From positions 1 to 13,204 of the forward strand of contig JAZDMJ010000011.1 of assembly GCA_043801115.1 (NCBI GenBank): a stretch of DNA of 13,204 nt, given 5' to 3'. This DNA comes from CAZHUN01 sp043801115 (GTDB lineage Archaea > Iainarchaeota > Iainarchaeia > Iainarchaeales > UBA10191). Both the position numbers and the translations under genes were made by a program. Under the pieces are notes generated by a model, which saw only the letters and a list, made by a program, of their open reading frames with translations, was not told the origin of the DNA and did no database searches. Every line of letters begins with the position of its first letter. The first letter of the stretch is position 1. Positions 1 to 6,782 of the stretch are shown here, one piece after another.

Positions 1-1024
1 AACTGGATGAGCTCTTTCCGACGCCGCTCGAGTGCATCAACGTAGAAGCTTTGGCCGCGGCGCCGAACCCGGCCACTTTTTTGCCCTCCAGTTTGAGTTT
101 TTCCAGCAATGCCCTGAATTCGGACTGCGACTGTTTCACTTCGCTGGCAAACTTTTGATAGCGTTCGAACGCGTACAATCCCGCGCTTTTTTCGCGCTCT
201 AACAGCGCGTTCAAGCGCGCACTCTGAACTTCAATTTCCTTGTTTTGGGGCAGTTTGGCCATCACGCGCAAACTTCCCCCGTGAATGGGCGTTTCCTGGA
301 TGTCGAAAATTTCAAACCCCTGCCGTTGGAACAATTCCAAGAATGGTTTGACGAGAAAGTAGGAAAGGTGCTCGTGGTAGATGGTGTCGAACTCGTTTTT
401 TTGAATCAAGTTCAGTGCGTGCGGGACTTCGATGGCGAGGATTCCCTTCTCGTCCAGCACTTTTTTCACGTTTTGCAAAAAATTTTGAATGTCGTTCACG
501 TGCGCGAAGACATTGCAGGCGGTCACTATTTTTGGTTTTCCGCGCTTGAGCACTTCTTGTGCGGTCTCTTCATCCCAATAGCGCGCAATTGTGGGAACTC
601 CCTGCTTTTCCGCGTCTTTTACGAGGTTTTCGGAAGGCTCCACTCCAAGCACTTGAAAGCCCAGTTTTTTGAATTGGATGAGTTCGCATCCGTCATTGCT
701 CGCGATATCCAATACGAGGGTTTCTTCTGCTTTCGGAAACAGTTGTTTGAATTGTTCGGCCATTTGGAGAAAGTGCGCTTGGAATGTGGAAGAGACGGAA
801 GTGCGATAGGGATAGTCCGTAAACAACAGTTTGGGGTCGACGACGACGCTCAACTGGGAGAGCTTGCAGTTGTCGCAGTACACGACTTGCAATGGAAAGC
901 GCAAGTCTTCTTCCTGCTTATCCGCCCTGACGAGCGCGTTGGCCAGGGGCATGGGGCCCAAGTCCAAATATTGCTTCAATTCTTTCGAACCGCACACTCT
1001 GCACTCGCTTACTTTTGAATACAT
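1..1024 (-). CDS. Zinc-binding SAM-dependent C-methyltransferase (sugar C-methyltransferase family), C-terminus cut by window edge
   Basis: The 341 visible residues start at ATG 1024 and run off the left edge; the family is usually about 400-415 residues, so roughly 70 are missing. An N-terminal zinc ribbon is formed by Cys8/Cys11 and Cys50/Cys53. A Rossmann methyltransferase core follows, with motif I as LDIASNDG (residues 105-112) and GVEPS at 127-131. The family landmarks YHEHLSYF (216-223) and HGGSLRV (248-254) are present, and GFGAAAKAS (319-327) opens the C-terminal half. This is the architecture of NDP-hexose C-methyltransferases such as TylCIII (known family). The substrate cannot be read; a keto-sugar nucleotide is the family norm. 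It is divergent from the epimerase gene, which fits a sugar-modifying role in glycan synthesis (inference). ATG 1024 was chosen because it sits just before the zinc ribbon and about 28 bp after a TATA box. Confidence 0.9.
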   Translation of the reverse strand, partial: MYSKVSECRVCGSKELKQYLDLGPMPLANALVRADKQEEDLRFPLQVVYCDNCKLSQLSVVVDPKLLFTDYPYRTSVSSTFQAHFLQMAEQFKQLFPKAEETLVLDIASNDGCELIQFKKLGFQVLGVEPSENLVKDAEKQGVPTIARYWDEETAQEVLKRGKPKIVTACNVFAHVNDIQNFLQNVKKVLDEKGILAIEVPHALNLIQKNEFDTIYHEHLSYFLVKPFLELFQRQGFEIFDIQETPIHGGSLRVMAKLPQNKEIEVQSARLNALLEREKSAGLYAFERYQKFASEVKQSQSEFRALLEKLKLEGKKVAGFGAAAKASTLMHSSGVGKSSSS

Positions 1025-1045
1025 GCAAGCAAAAAGTGCCGAAAG

Positions 1046-1058
1046 AAATTATAAAGCG
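1046..1058 (-). promoter_or_regulatory. TATA box of the C-methyltransferase gene (leaderless transcript likely)
   Basis: The minus strand reads GCTTTATAATTTC, with TTTATAA at 1055-1049. The box ends 24 nt before ATG 1024, so initiation about 25 bp downstream of its centre would fall at or within a few bases of the start codon. No Shine-Dalgarno motif lies before the ATG, which agrees with a leaderless mRNA. Confidence 0.65.
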
Positions 1059-1105
1059 AAACGGTGCGCGTTTTTTCGGGATTGCACCAAAATCCGGCCG
1101 TCCGA

Positions 1106-1120
1106 ACGCTTTTAATGCGT
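1106..1120 (+). promoter_or_regulatory. TATA box of the epimerase operon inside a short inverted repeat
   Basis: TTTTAAT (1110-1116) has its centre 28 bp before ATG 1141, so transcription should begin at or next to the start codon. It is flanked exactly by ACGC (1106-1109) and GCGT (1117-1120), a perfect 4-bp inverted repeat that could be a repressor site or chance. The leader has no Shine-Dalgarno motif. Confidence 0.55.
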
Positions 1121-1140
1121 GTGCTTTGAAAATTTCTTTC

Positions 1141-2082
1141 ATGCAGGAAAAAGTCGTCGTCACGGGCGGCCTGGGCTTCATCGGAAGCCAAATCGTCGAA
1201 GCGCTCGTCGAACAAGGCTATGCCGTGAAAGTGTTCGACGACTGTTCGCTCGGCTTTTTCGAAAATTTGGAAAAAGTGAAGGGAAAATACGAGTTTGAAA
1301 AGGGCGACGTGCGCGATTTTGGAGCGCTCGAACGCGCGTTCAAGGACGCCAAGTGCGTTTTTCACATGGCCGCCTTGAGCTATGTCGGCGAAAGTTTGAA
1401 GTTTCCCGAAAAATACAACGACGTCAACGTGTTGGGCACGCTGAATGCATTGCGCGCTGCGCACTCGCAAAACGTTCCGCGCTTTCTCTTTCCCAGCACG
1501 TGCGTCGTTTATGGAAACATTTCCTGTCCCATTTCCGAAAATTCCGTTCTCTTTCCCAACAGCCCGTACGCGATTTCAAAAGTGGCGGGGGAATTTTACA
1601 CGCAATACTATCACGACATTTTTGGAATGGAAACGGTTTCGTTGCGCATTTTCAACGCGTATGGTCCGCGCATGCGCCACCGCGCGGTTTCCATGCTGGC
1701 CGAAAAATTGTTCCAAGGCCAGTCTCCCAATGTGACGGGAGACGGAAGGCAGATTCGCGACTATGTTTTTTCAAAAGACATCGTCGACGCTTTTGTAAAG
1801 GCCATGCGCGCGCCGAAAAGGTATTGCGGCGCAGCCTACAATGTCGGAACTGGAAAAGGAACGAGCTTGAACGACTTGCTCGGAAAAATGAACAAAACTT
1901 TGGGAACGTCGATTCCCACCCAATATATTCCACAAGCACAGGCGGAAGTGTTCGAAAGCATTGCCGACACTCGATTGGCGTTCGAAAATCTCGGATTTGA
2001 GGCCAAAACCCAAGTCGATGACGGCTTGCGCAAAACACTTTCCGCATTGCAGGAAGATTTTAAGTCCGGAAGGAAGCTCTAG
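1141..2082 (+). CDS. NAD-dependent epimerase/dehydratase (extended SDR, UDP-glucose 4-epimerase-like)
   Basis: This 313-residue protein has the extended short-chain dehydrogenase fold of GalE-type enzymes. The NAD-binding motif TGGLGFIG is at residues 8-15, an acidic FDD follows the second strand (32-34), and GDVRD is at 55-59. The catalytic region is STCVVYG (119-125) with the Tyr-x-x-x-Lys pair Tyr143/Lys147 in YAISK. NAYGPR (172-177), RDYVF (206-210) and YNVGTG (233-238) are typical substrate-side motifs. Length matches the family (310-340). Such enzymes epimerise or dehydrate nucleotide sugars in the cytoplasm; the exact substrate is unknown. A TTG-started extension to 1015 is open, but it would overlap the divergent gene and run through both TATA boxes, and the glycine motif sits correctly from ATG 1141. 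The next gene starts after 1 nt, so they are co-transcribed. Confidence 0.93.
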   Translation: MQEKVVVTGGLGFIGSQIVEALVEQGYAVKVFDDCSLGFFENLEKVKGKYEFEKGDVRDFGALERAFKDAKCVFHMAALSYVGESLKFPEKYNDVNVLGTLNALRAAHSQNVPRFLFPSTCVVYGNISCPISENSVLFPNSPYAISKVAGEFYTQYYHDIFGMETVSLRIFNAYGPRMRHRAVSMLAEKLFQGQSPNVTGDGRQIRDYVFSKDIVDAFVKAMRAPKRYCGAAYNVGTGKGTSLNDLLGKMNKTLGTSIPTQYIPQAQAEVFESIADTRLAFENLGFEAKTQVDDGLRKTLSALQEDFKSGRKL

Positions 2083-2083
2083 C

Positions 2084-3019
2084 ATGGGAAAAATACTGTT
2101 GTACGGCTTTCACGTCTTTTTGGCCGCGATTCCGCTCTTCGTGCTGGGCGCGTTGTGGTGGCTTGCGGGTTGGATTTTTTTCGGAAAACCGTTCGAGTTC
2201 AATATTTTGCTGTTTGCTTCTTTTGTTCTCGGCCTGTTCGCCTTTCTCGCCTTTTTGTTCGACTTCGTTCTTCCCACCATATTCTTTCCGCCCAAGCGCG
2301 AGCTGCGCATCGAGCCCTTGCCCCGCAAGGTCGCGGTGGGAATAACGGCCTACGACCACGAGTTTTCCATTGGCCCGTGCATTAAAGAGTTCAAAAAAAA
2401 TCCTTCCGTTGTAAAAGTGATCGTCATTGACAACAATTCCCGCGACCGGACTGCCGAAATGGCCCGAAAAGCGGGCGCGATTGTCGTTCGAGAACCCGTT
2501 CAAGGGTATGGTTCGACGTGCACTCGCGCTTTGAAGGAGGCCAGCAAATACGCGCCCGTAGTTTGCTTGGTGGAAGGGGACGGAACGTTTTTGGAACGAG
2601 ATTTGAACAAACTTTTAGCCTATTTGGAAAACGCGGACATGGTTTTGGGAACGAGAAGCACGGCTGAACTGGTTACAAACGATTCCCAAGTAAACAACTG
2701 GTTTTTGCGCTATGGAAACATTTTCATGGCCAAACTCATCCAGCTCCGCTATTGGGACAGACTCCGCCTGACGGACGTCGGATGCACGTACAGGGTCATT
2801 CGGACCGAAAAATTGAAAAAAATTCTTCCCGAGTTGAATATTACCGGCTTGCAGTTTTCCCCATACATGACGTTGGTCGCGCTCAAGCACGACTTGAAAG
2901 TGATTGAAGTTCCCGTTTCGCTCCGCGCGCGGGTTGGAGAAAGCAAGGGCGTTGGCGGAAGCGCGTGGAAAGCGTTTCGAGTCGGATTGGACATGTGGAA
3001 GGAAATCTTGTCCAACTAG
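2084..3019 (+). CDS. Membrane-anchored family 2 glycosyltransferase, dolichyl-phosphate-sugar synthase type
   Basis: The 311-residue protein begins with two hydrophobic helices (about residues 7-33 and 39-67), followed by a cytoplasmic GT-A domain. The domain shows VGITAYDHE (85-93), VIVIDNNSRDRT (112-123) and GYGSTCTRAL (141-150). The metal/nucleotide motif is EGDGTF (164-169) where DxD is usual. ADMVLGTR (184-191) and the DVGCTYRVI stretch (231-239) complete a DPM1/DolP-glucose synthase-like pattern. It probably transfers a sugar from a nucleotide to a polyprenyl/dolichyl phosphate, giving the lipid donor that GT-C enzymes use outside the cell (inference from family and neighbours). The membrane part is N-terminal, whereas many DPM/GtrB-like enzymes carry it at the C-terminus. 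Start ATG 2084 lies 1 nt after the epimerase stop, with GGAAGG upstream. A direct polysaccharide glycosyltransferase is the alternative. Confidence 0.88.
   Translation: MGKILLYGFHVFLAAIPLFVLGALWWLAGWIFFGKPFEFNILLFASFVLGLFAFLAFLFDFVLPTIFFPPKRELRIEPLPRKVAVGITAYDHEFSIGPCIKEFKKNPSVVKVIVIDNNSRDRTAEMARKAGAIVVREPVQGYGSTCTRALKEASKYAPVVCLVEGDGTFLERDLNKLLAYLENADMVLGTRSTAELVTNDSQVNNWFLRYGNIFMAKLIQLRYWDRLRLTDVGCTYRVIRTEKLKKILPELNITGLQFSPYMTLVALKHDLKVIEVPVSLRARVGESKGVGGSAWKAFRVGLDMWKEILSN
2808..2822 (-). terminator. Possible T-tract terminator of the seven-gene minus-strand operon
   Basis: On the minus strand this reads seven T, CAA, five T, about 195 nt past the methyltransferase stop and inside the opposing glycosyltransferase gene. 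The sequence directly after the minus-strand stop has no T-run, so this is the first plausible termination site. The A-runs also encode Lys codons, so this may be coincidence. Confidence 0.3.
3016..3019. other. Shared CTAG: the stop codons of two convergent operons overlap
   Basis: The plus-strand glycosyltransferase ends with TAG at 3017-3019, and the minus-strand methyltransferase ends with TAG read from 3018-3016. Both stops are contained in the palindrome CTAG, so there is no intergenic space at all between the two converging operons. Confidence 0.95.
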
Positions 3020-3579
3020 TTTTTTCCTTTTTTTTGAAAAACGAATTCGATTTCTTCGAACCCGCCCACCCAATAGCACCAGATTCGAGAGCAGGCATAG
3101 GGAGAAAGCCTGGCCAAAAAATCGAATGCGATTCCAAAAACCCGCCCCACTGCGAAAGAAAGTTTTCCAAGAACCTTTTGTTTCAAATAAAGTTGGGAAA
3201 ACCAGTGCAGTTCCATTTTTTCCAGCTTGAAAGAAGTTCCCGTATACCCGCCCTTGAAAGAAGGGTCGAAGTAGAGCGGAAACGAAACGTCAAATCCTCT
3301 CTTGTGTTCAGGGTGGGAAAATCCTCGGGAAAAGTGCGGAACGCGGACAACCAGCTTTCCGTTCGGCGCCAGAATCCGGTGGCATTCTTTCACGACGCGA
3401 AAAGGGTTTTCCAGGTGTTCCAACACGTGGTCGGCTTCGATCAAGTCGAACTCCCCCTTCTTGAACGGATATGGAAACGCGTCCAAATCGTGGACAACGT
3501 CCGCGCTTTTCACAATGTCAACGTTTACAAATCCTTTTTTTGGAAACTCCCCGCACCCGAGATTAAGCCGTTTTTCCAT
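3016..3579 (-). CDS. Small class I SAM-dependent methyltransferase
   Basis: The 187-residue cytoplasmic protein has methyltransferase motif I as LNLGCGEFPKKG (residues 5-16), followed by VNVDI (18-22). The acidic region is DLDAFPYPFKKGEFDLI (31-47), with the motif HVLEHLENP (51-59) and LAPNGKLVVRVPHFS (70-84). These are the marks of the Methyltransf_11 family seen in polysaccharide and lipid-linked glycan loci. The His/Arg-rich segment HPEHKRGFD (89-97) may bind substrate. Position as last gene of the oligosaccharyltransferase operon suggests it methylates a glycan sugar or its precursor (inference). Its first 17 nt overlap the end of the preceding gene in another frame. ATG 3579 is favoured by GGAG at 3591-3588, spaced 8 nt, and by the motif starting only four residues in. 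Confidence 0.85.
   Translation of the reverse strand: MEKRLNLGCGEFPKKGFVNVDIVKSADVVHDLDAFPYPFKKGEFDLIEADHVLEHLENPFRVVKECHRILAPNGKLVVRVPHFSRGFSHPEHKRGFDVSFPLYFDPSFKGGYTGTSFKLEKMELHWFSQLYLKQKVLGKLSFAVGRVFGIAFDFLARLSPYACSRIWCYWVGGFEEIEFVFQKKGKN
3019..3035 (+). terminator. T-rich terminator of the epimerase/glycosyltransferase operon
   Basis: Directly after the plus-strand TAG comes a run of six T, then CC, then eight T. Archaeal RNA polymerase terminates at such T-tracts without a hairpin. The tract lies within the last codons of the opposing methyltransferase, where it encodes its Lys-rich C-terminus (QKKGKN), so terminator and coding sequence are combined. Confidence 0.6.
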
Positions 3580-5338
3580 TTCTTGCGCTCCTTTTCAAAA
3601 ACAATACTGTTACCAGTAAAATCATGCCTGCAATTTGCAATAAAAAGGCCACCCATTCCAAACTCGTCCACTCGTACTCGAGCGTAACAAGCATGGTTTC
3701 GGACACCCGCACGAGCATTCCCGGATGTGCGTCTTCCACTTTCAATTCTTTCCCGCCCGCGAACGCTTTCCATCGCGGAAACCAGTTTTCTTTGACAATG
3801 CTATACGGTGGGTTGGCTTCGAACAAAATGCGCTCGCCCGTTTTTTCCAAAAGTTTTCCGTTTTCGACGAACGAAATTTTTTCGTCCGTCGTAAAAATGA
3901 CCGGTGAAGATTGTTGCCGCGCAGTCAATCCGCATTTTTGCAGGTAGGAAAATGCTTCAGGAGAAAGCGCAATCCAGTAGCGAGTGAACGTCTTGTTGGC
4001 GTCTTGCAAAAATTCCGTGCACGGCAATTGCATGGAAGTCATGCTCCGCTCCAATTCGATGTTTTCGGCGGGCGCGTACGCATTGTACCCCCAGCCGTTC
4101 AAACTGTCCAATCCGTAATGCACGGAGCCGTATCCGACAATGGCCGAGTCGGGCGGAAGTACTTCATAGCGTTCGGTTTTCGGAATTTCTTTCAAGAGCA
4201 CGTCCACTTGCGAAAACGATTGAATATTGTTTCCAAACGTTCCCGAATTGTACGGGGTTTGGGAAAAATTGAATTCTTCGAAAACATATTGGCGGTACAC
4301 GATGGGCGCGGCAAGGAAAAGGACAACAATACATGCCGCTCCCGCAGTTGCCCAAATTTTTTTCGACAGCATTTTTCCCTTTAACAACACTCCTACAACA
4401 ATCAACAAGTTGGCAAGGAACAGAACATGATACGAGTGGATGAACGGCTTGTTCAATATTGGAATCCATGGTGCTACCAAAATGACGAGTGCAAGCACCG
4501 CATTTAATGCCGTCCACTGGAACAATCTCGGGTTCGCGTTTTGGGAGCGATGCAATAAAAACGCGGCTGCGGCGAGGCAGACGAACAAAAACGCGCTCGC
4601 ATATTGGATTCCCGTAGTCACTAATTCAAACCCGACTTGCGCGCTGACCGCGCTCCACGAATTGTACAATGCAAAGGGCACAATCCAGCCCGCAGCCAGC
4701 AGTCCAGCAAGCGCTCCTACTAAAACGAGCCTTTTCAAATCCTCTTTCGAGCGGAGCAGGAAGACGAACGCGATTCCGGCCAAAAATACGGGCGCCGTGT
4801 GCGAGTATATTGCAAGCGCAAGAAGGACGGAAGAGAGCGCCCACATTTTTTTGTTGAATTTTTTTTCTTCAAGCAGCGCGTAAAAGCTTGCAAGCGCTCC
4901 CAGCATGAGCAGCCATGAAAAAAACTCGTAATAGCGGTTGAAAAACTTGAATGTGATGGGGTTTAGCACAAAAATCAACCCCAACAGTATTCCCTTTTGC
5001 CGCGAAATTCCGAATTTTTTTCCCAGCCATGCAAAGACGAAAGGTGCGAGTAGGCGGAGCAAGAGAATGGCGATGGCGAGCGGGAGCGTTGCCGCTCCGA
5101 TTCCCAAAATCCAAAACGCGAACGGCAGCGCTCCGGGAAGCGCGCCGTCGAACACTCCAGCAGGAAGGCCCAAATGGTGCGTGGACAGCCACGATGTGAA
5201 CAAGTTCTGATATCTTACCGTATAACCGATGAAGTCGAAGGACAAATCGTCGCGGAACGTGGACTGTACGCTGACGAAAATCATGAAAATGTACAATGCC
5301 GCAATGGCCGCCCAGATTATTTTTTCTTTTTGGTTCAC
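3563..5338 (-). CDS. Large GT-C-like membrane protein with C-terminal extracytoplasmic domain (PTPS-related/YfhO-like)
   Basis: The 591-residue protein has a first helix (about 8-23), a loop with acidic pairs RDD (29-31) and FDF (34-36), then many helices to about residue 348. A soluble region spans about 350-560, and a last helix (about 561-581) precedes a basic tail. NRYYEF (134-139) resembles the NRY/GRYxEF pattern of the 6-pyruvoyl-tetrahydropterin-synthase-related membrane family. NWFPRWKAFAGGKEL (518-532) resembles the C-terminal beta domain of YfhO-like proteins. These families are predicted GT-C glycosyltransferases of mostly unproven function. The soluble part holds sequons at Asn357 (NFS) and Asn448 (NKT) and two Cys (440, 469) that might pair. 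GTG 5338 overlaps the preceding stop by 4 nt. A role in adding a lipid-phosphate-linked sugar outside the membrane is inference; acceptor and donor are unknown. Confidence 0.7.
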   Translation of the reverse strand: MNQKEKIIWAAIAALYIFMIFVSVQSTFRDDLSFDFIGYTVRYQNLFTSWLSTHHLGLPAGVFDGALPGALPFAFWILGIGAATLPLAIAILLLRLLAPFVFAWLGKKFGISRQKGILLGLIFVLNPITFKFFNRYYEFFSWLLMLGALASFYALLEEKKFNKKMWALSSVLLALAIYSHTAPVFLAGIAFVFLLRSKEDLKRLVLVGALAGLLAAGWIVPFALYNSWSAVSAQVGFELVTTGIQYASAFLFVCLAAAAFLLHRSQNANPRLFQWTALNAVLALVILVAPWIPILNKPFIHSYHVLFLANLLIVVGVLLKGKMLSKKIWATAGAACIVVLFLAAPIVYRQYVFEEFNFSQTPYNSGTFGNNIQSFSQVDVLLKEIPKTERYEVLPPDSAIVGYGSVHYGLDSLNGWGYNAYAPAENIELERSMTSMQLPCTEFLQDANKTFTRYWIALSPEAFSYLQKCGLTARQQSSPVIFTTDEKISFVENGKLLEKTGERILFEANPPYSIVKENWFPRWKAFAGGKELKVEDAHPGMLVRVSETMLVTLEYEWTSLEWVAFLLQIAGMILLVTVLFLKRSARNGKTA

Positions 5339-6306
5339 TTTTTCCCTTCCGATTCTGACAAATTTTTAAAATTCAGTCCAAGCCCGTGCAGGGCCAGCAT
5401 TCCCAAGACTGCAATAATGATATATTGCGAAAAGTGCGTAACAAACGCGGCAGCGACCGCCTGGTCGGCCGGAAACCCCAGTCCCGTCAATACGATGACG
5501 AACGCGGCTTCATATGTTCCCAAAAACCCCGGCGCACTTGGAATCAGCGTGCTCAATCCGACAAATGTTGCAAGCAATAGCGCTTCTGGGAGGGTTAAAT
5601 AAATTCCCAGCACGTAGCACATTCCCCCAAACAGCGCGACTTCGATTGCCCACACAAGCGCGCTCGACGCCCACACTTTCGCATTTTCCTTCCATCCAGT
5701 GCGGAACACTTTTCCACCCGCCACAATGTCGTTAAAGCGTTTGCGGATTTTCCGCTCTTTGAAGGGAAATTTTTTCAGCAAGGGAAAGAATAATTTGTAG
5801 AATTTTTCGGGAAATGCAAGGAACAGCATGGCCAGTGCAAACAATATGACGGGAATAATCAAATAGATTGAATAAGACTGCACGGCTTTGGAAGCCGTCC
5901 AGACGACGGCAATGGCAAACCCCGCCAGCAGAATAATGCCGTCCAACAGCCTTTCCACGAGAATTGTGGAAAGCGCCTGCAATTTTCCAATTGCTTTCCG
6001 CTTGGCCAGCGCATACGCGCGCACGAATTCTCCCAAACGCGCAGGAAGAATGTTGTTGGCCAAAAACCCAATATTGACCAGGTGGAAGGATTCCAAAAAT
6101 CCGAGTTTTGAAATCGGACGAACAATCCACTGGCTTCTGATTGCGCGGAAAACAAAGCCGAACAGGTATACTCCGCACACGAGCAGCCAAATTCGCATGT
6201 CGATTCGGGAAATGGTCTGCGCGACTTTCACCAAATCGGCCGAGTACAAAATGTACGCGATGAGCGCAATGCTCAAAATCCAGCTCAACACGTAGCGCTT
6301 CTTCAT
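5335..6306 (-). CDS. Flippase-like integral membrane protein (LPG-synthase TM region / AglD C-terminal-like)
   Basis: The 323-residue polytopic protein has about eight predicted helices and the signature motifs of the lysylphosphatidylglycerol-synthase transmembrane (UPF0104) family. These are NNILPARLGEFVRAYAL (residues 84-100), ERLLDG (118-123) and PSAPGFLGTYEAAF (256-269). In archaea this domain also forms the C-terminal part of AglD, a dolichyl-phosphate sugar synthase of Haloferax, and stand-alone copies often lie in glycosylation loci. Here it is a separate gene between Alg13-like and a GT-C-like protein, so a role in lipid-linked sugar handling or translocation is plausible, but biochemistry of the family is thin. 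No catalytic synthase domain is attached, so aminoacyl transfer to lipids is not expected. ATG 6306 overlaps the previous stop as ATGA, with GAGG 7 nt upstream. Confidence 0.88.
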   Translation of the reverse strand: MKKRYVLSWILSIALIAYILYSADLVKVAQTISRIDMRIWLLVCGVYLFGFVFRAIRSQWIVRPISKLGFLESFHLVNIGFLANNILPARLGEFVRAYALAKRKAIGKLQALSTILVERLLDGIILLAGFAIAVVWTASKAVQSYSIYLIIPVILFALAMLFLAFPEKFYKLFFPLLKKFPFKERKIRKRFNDIVAGGKVFRTGWKENAKVWASSALVWAIEVALFGGMCYVLGIYLTLPEALLLATFVGLSTLIPSAPGFLGTYEAAFVIVLTGLGFPADQAVAAAFVTHFSQYIIIAVLGMLALHGLGLNFKNLSESEGKK

Positions 6307-6782
6307 TCCAATTCCTCAATAAATTCGGAAATTCGCTTTGCAATGGGCAATTCTTTTCGTCTCGATTGCTTTAAGTGCTTCGCCCTTTCAACCGCTTTTT
6401 CCAATCCTTCCACGTTTTGCACGCAAACGCACTTTCCCTGTCTCTCGAGCGCGCTTCCCAGTTCCAGCTGGTGGTCGTTCGTGTGCTCTCCGAATTTTTG
6501 CAGTCGCGGAACGACGACCAATTTTTTTCCGCGCACGAGCGCGTTGATGATGTTTCCCGCGCCCCCGTGCGAAATGACGATTTTAGACTCTTTCAATTTT
6601 TCATCGTACGCTTTCGCGTCCAGCATTTTCTTCCACTCCAAATGTTTGGGAGCAAACGCCGTATTTCCGACTTGCGCGAAGCATTTCCACTTCCGCTTTG
6701 CGCACACTTCGTCCAATTCTTCGAGCAAACGATTGAACGGTTGTGGGTGCGTTCCAACGGTGCAAAAAATGTCGTACTTCAC
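6303..6782 (-). CDS. alg13: Alg13-like glycosyltransferase subunit (catalytic, C-terminal GT-B half)
   Basis: This 159-residue soluble protein corresponds to the donor-binding half of a MurG/GT28 fold. It shows CTVGTHPQPFNRLL (residues 7-20), QVGNTAF (37-43), ISHGGAGNIINAL (70-82) and the nucleotide-sugar motif VVVPRLQKFGEHTNDHQ (89-105). In eukaryotes Alg13 pairs with membrane-bound Alg14 to add the second GlcNAc to GlcNAc-PP-dolichol; bacterial pairs such as PssD/PssE or Cps14F/G add other beta-1,4-linked sugars. The neighbouring ALG7-like and Alg14-like genes favour the second step of lipid-linked oligosaccharide synthesis, with the sugar itself undetermined. Start GTG 6782 was chosen because it gives the usual N-terminus (V-K-Y-D-I-F-C-T-V-G) and a GTGA overlap with the Alg14-like stop. 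A longer in-frame start at 6836 would overlap that gene by 58 nt and add a segment without homology features. Confidence 0.9.
   Translation of the reverse strand: MKYDIFCTVGTHPQPFNRLLEELDEVCAKRKWKCFAQVGNTAFAPKHLEWKKMLDAKAYDEKLKESKIVISHGGAGNIINALVRGKKLVVVPRLQKFGEHTNDHQLELGSALERQGKCVCVQNVEGLEKAVERAKHLKQSRRKELPIAKRISEFIEELE

Noticed and set aside
245..1018. 257-residue plus-strand reading frame
   Set aside because: It is antisense to the C-methyltransferase, whose zinc ribbon and methyltransferase motifs are clear; the plus frame has no recognisable motif.
1015..1140. TTG-started N-terminal extension of the epimerase (42 extra residues)
   Set aside because: It would overlap the divergent gene's start and run through both TATA boxes, and the NAD-binding motif is already correctly placed from ATG 1141.
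2391..2402. Run of eight A in the family 2 glycosyltransferase as a possible frameshift or slippage site
   Set aside because: The frame continues unbroken through all downstream motifs, and the run simply encodes Lys codons.
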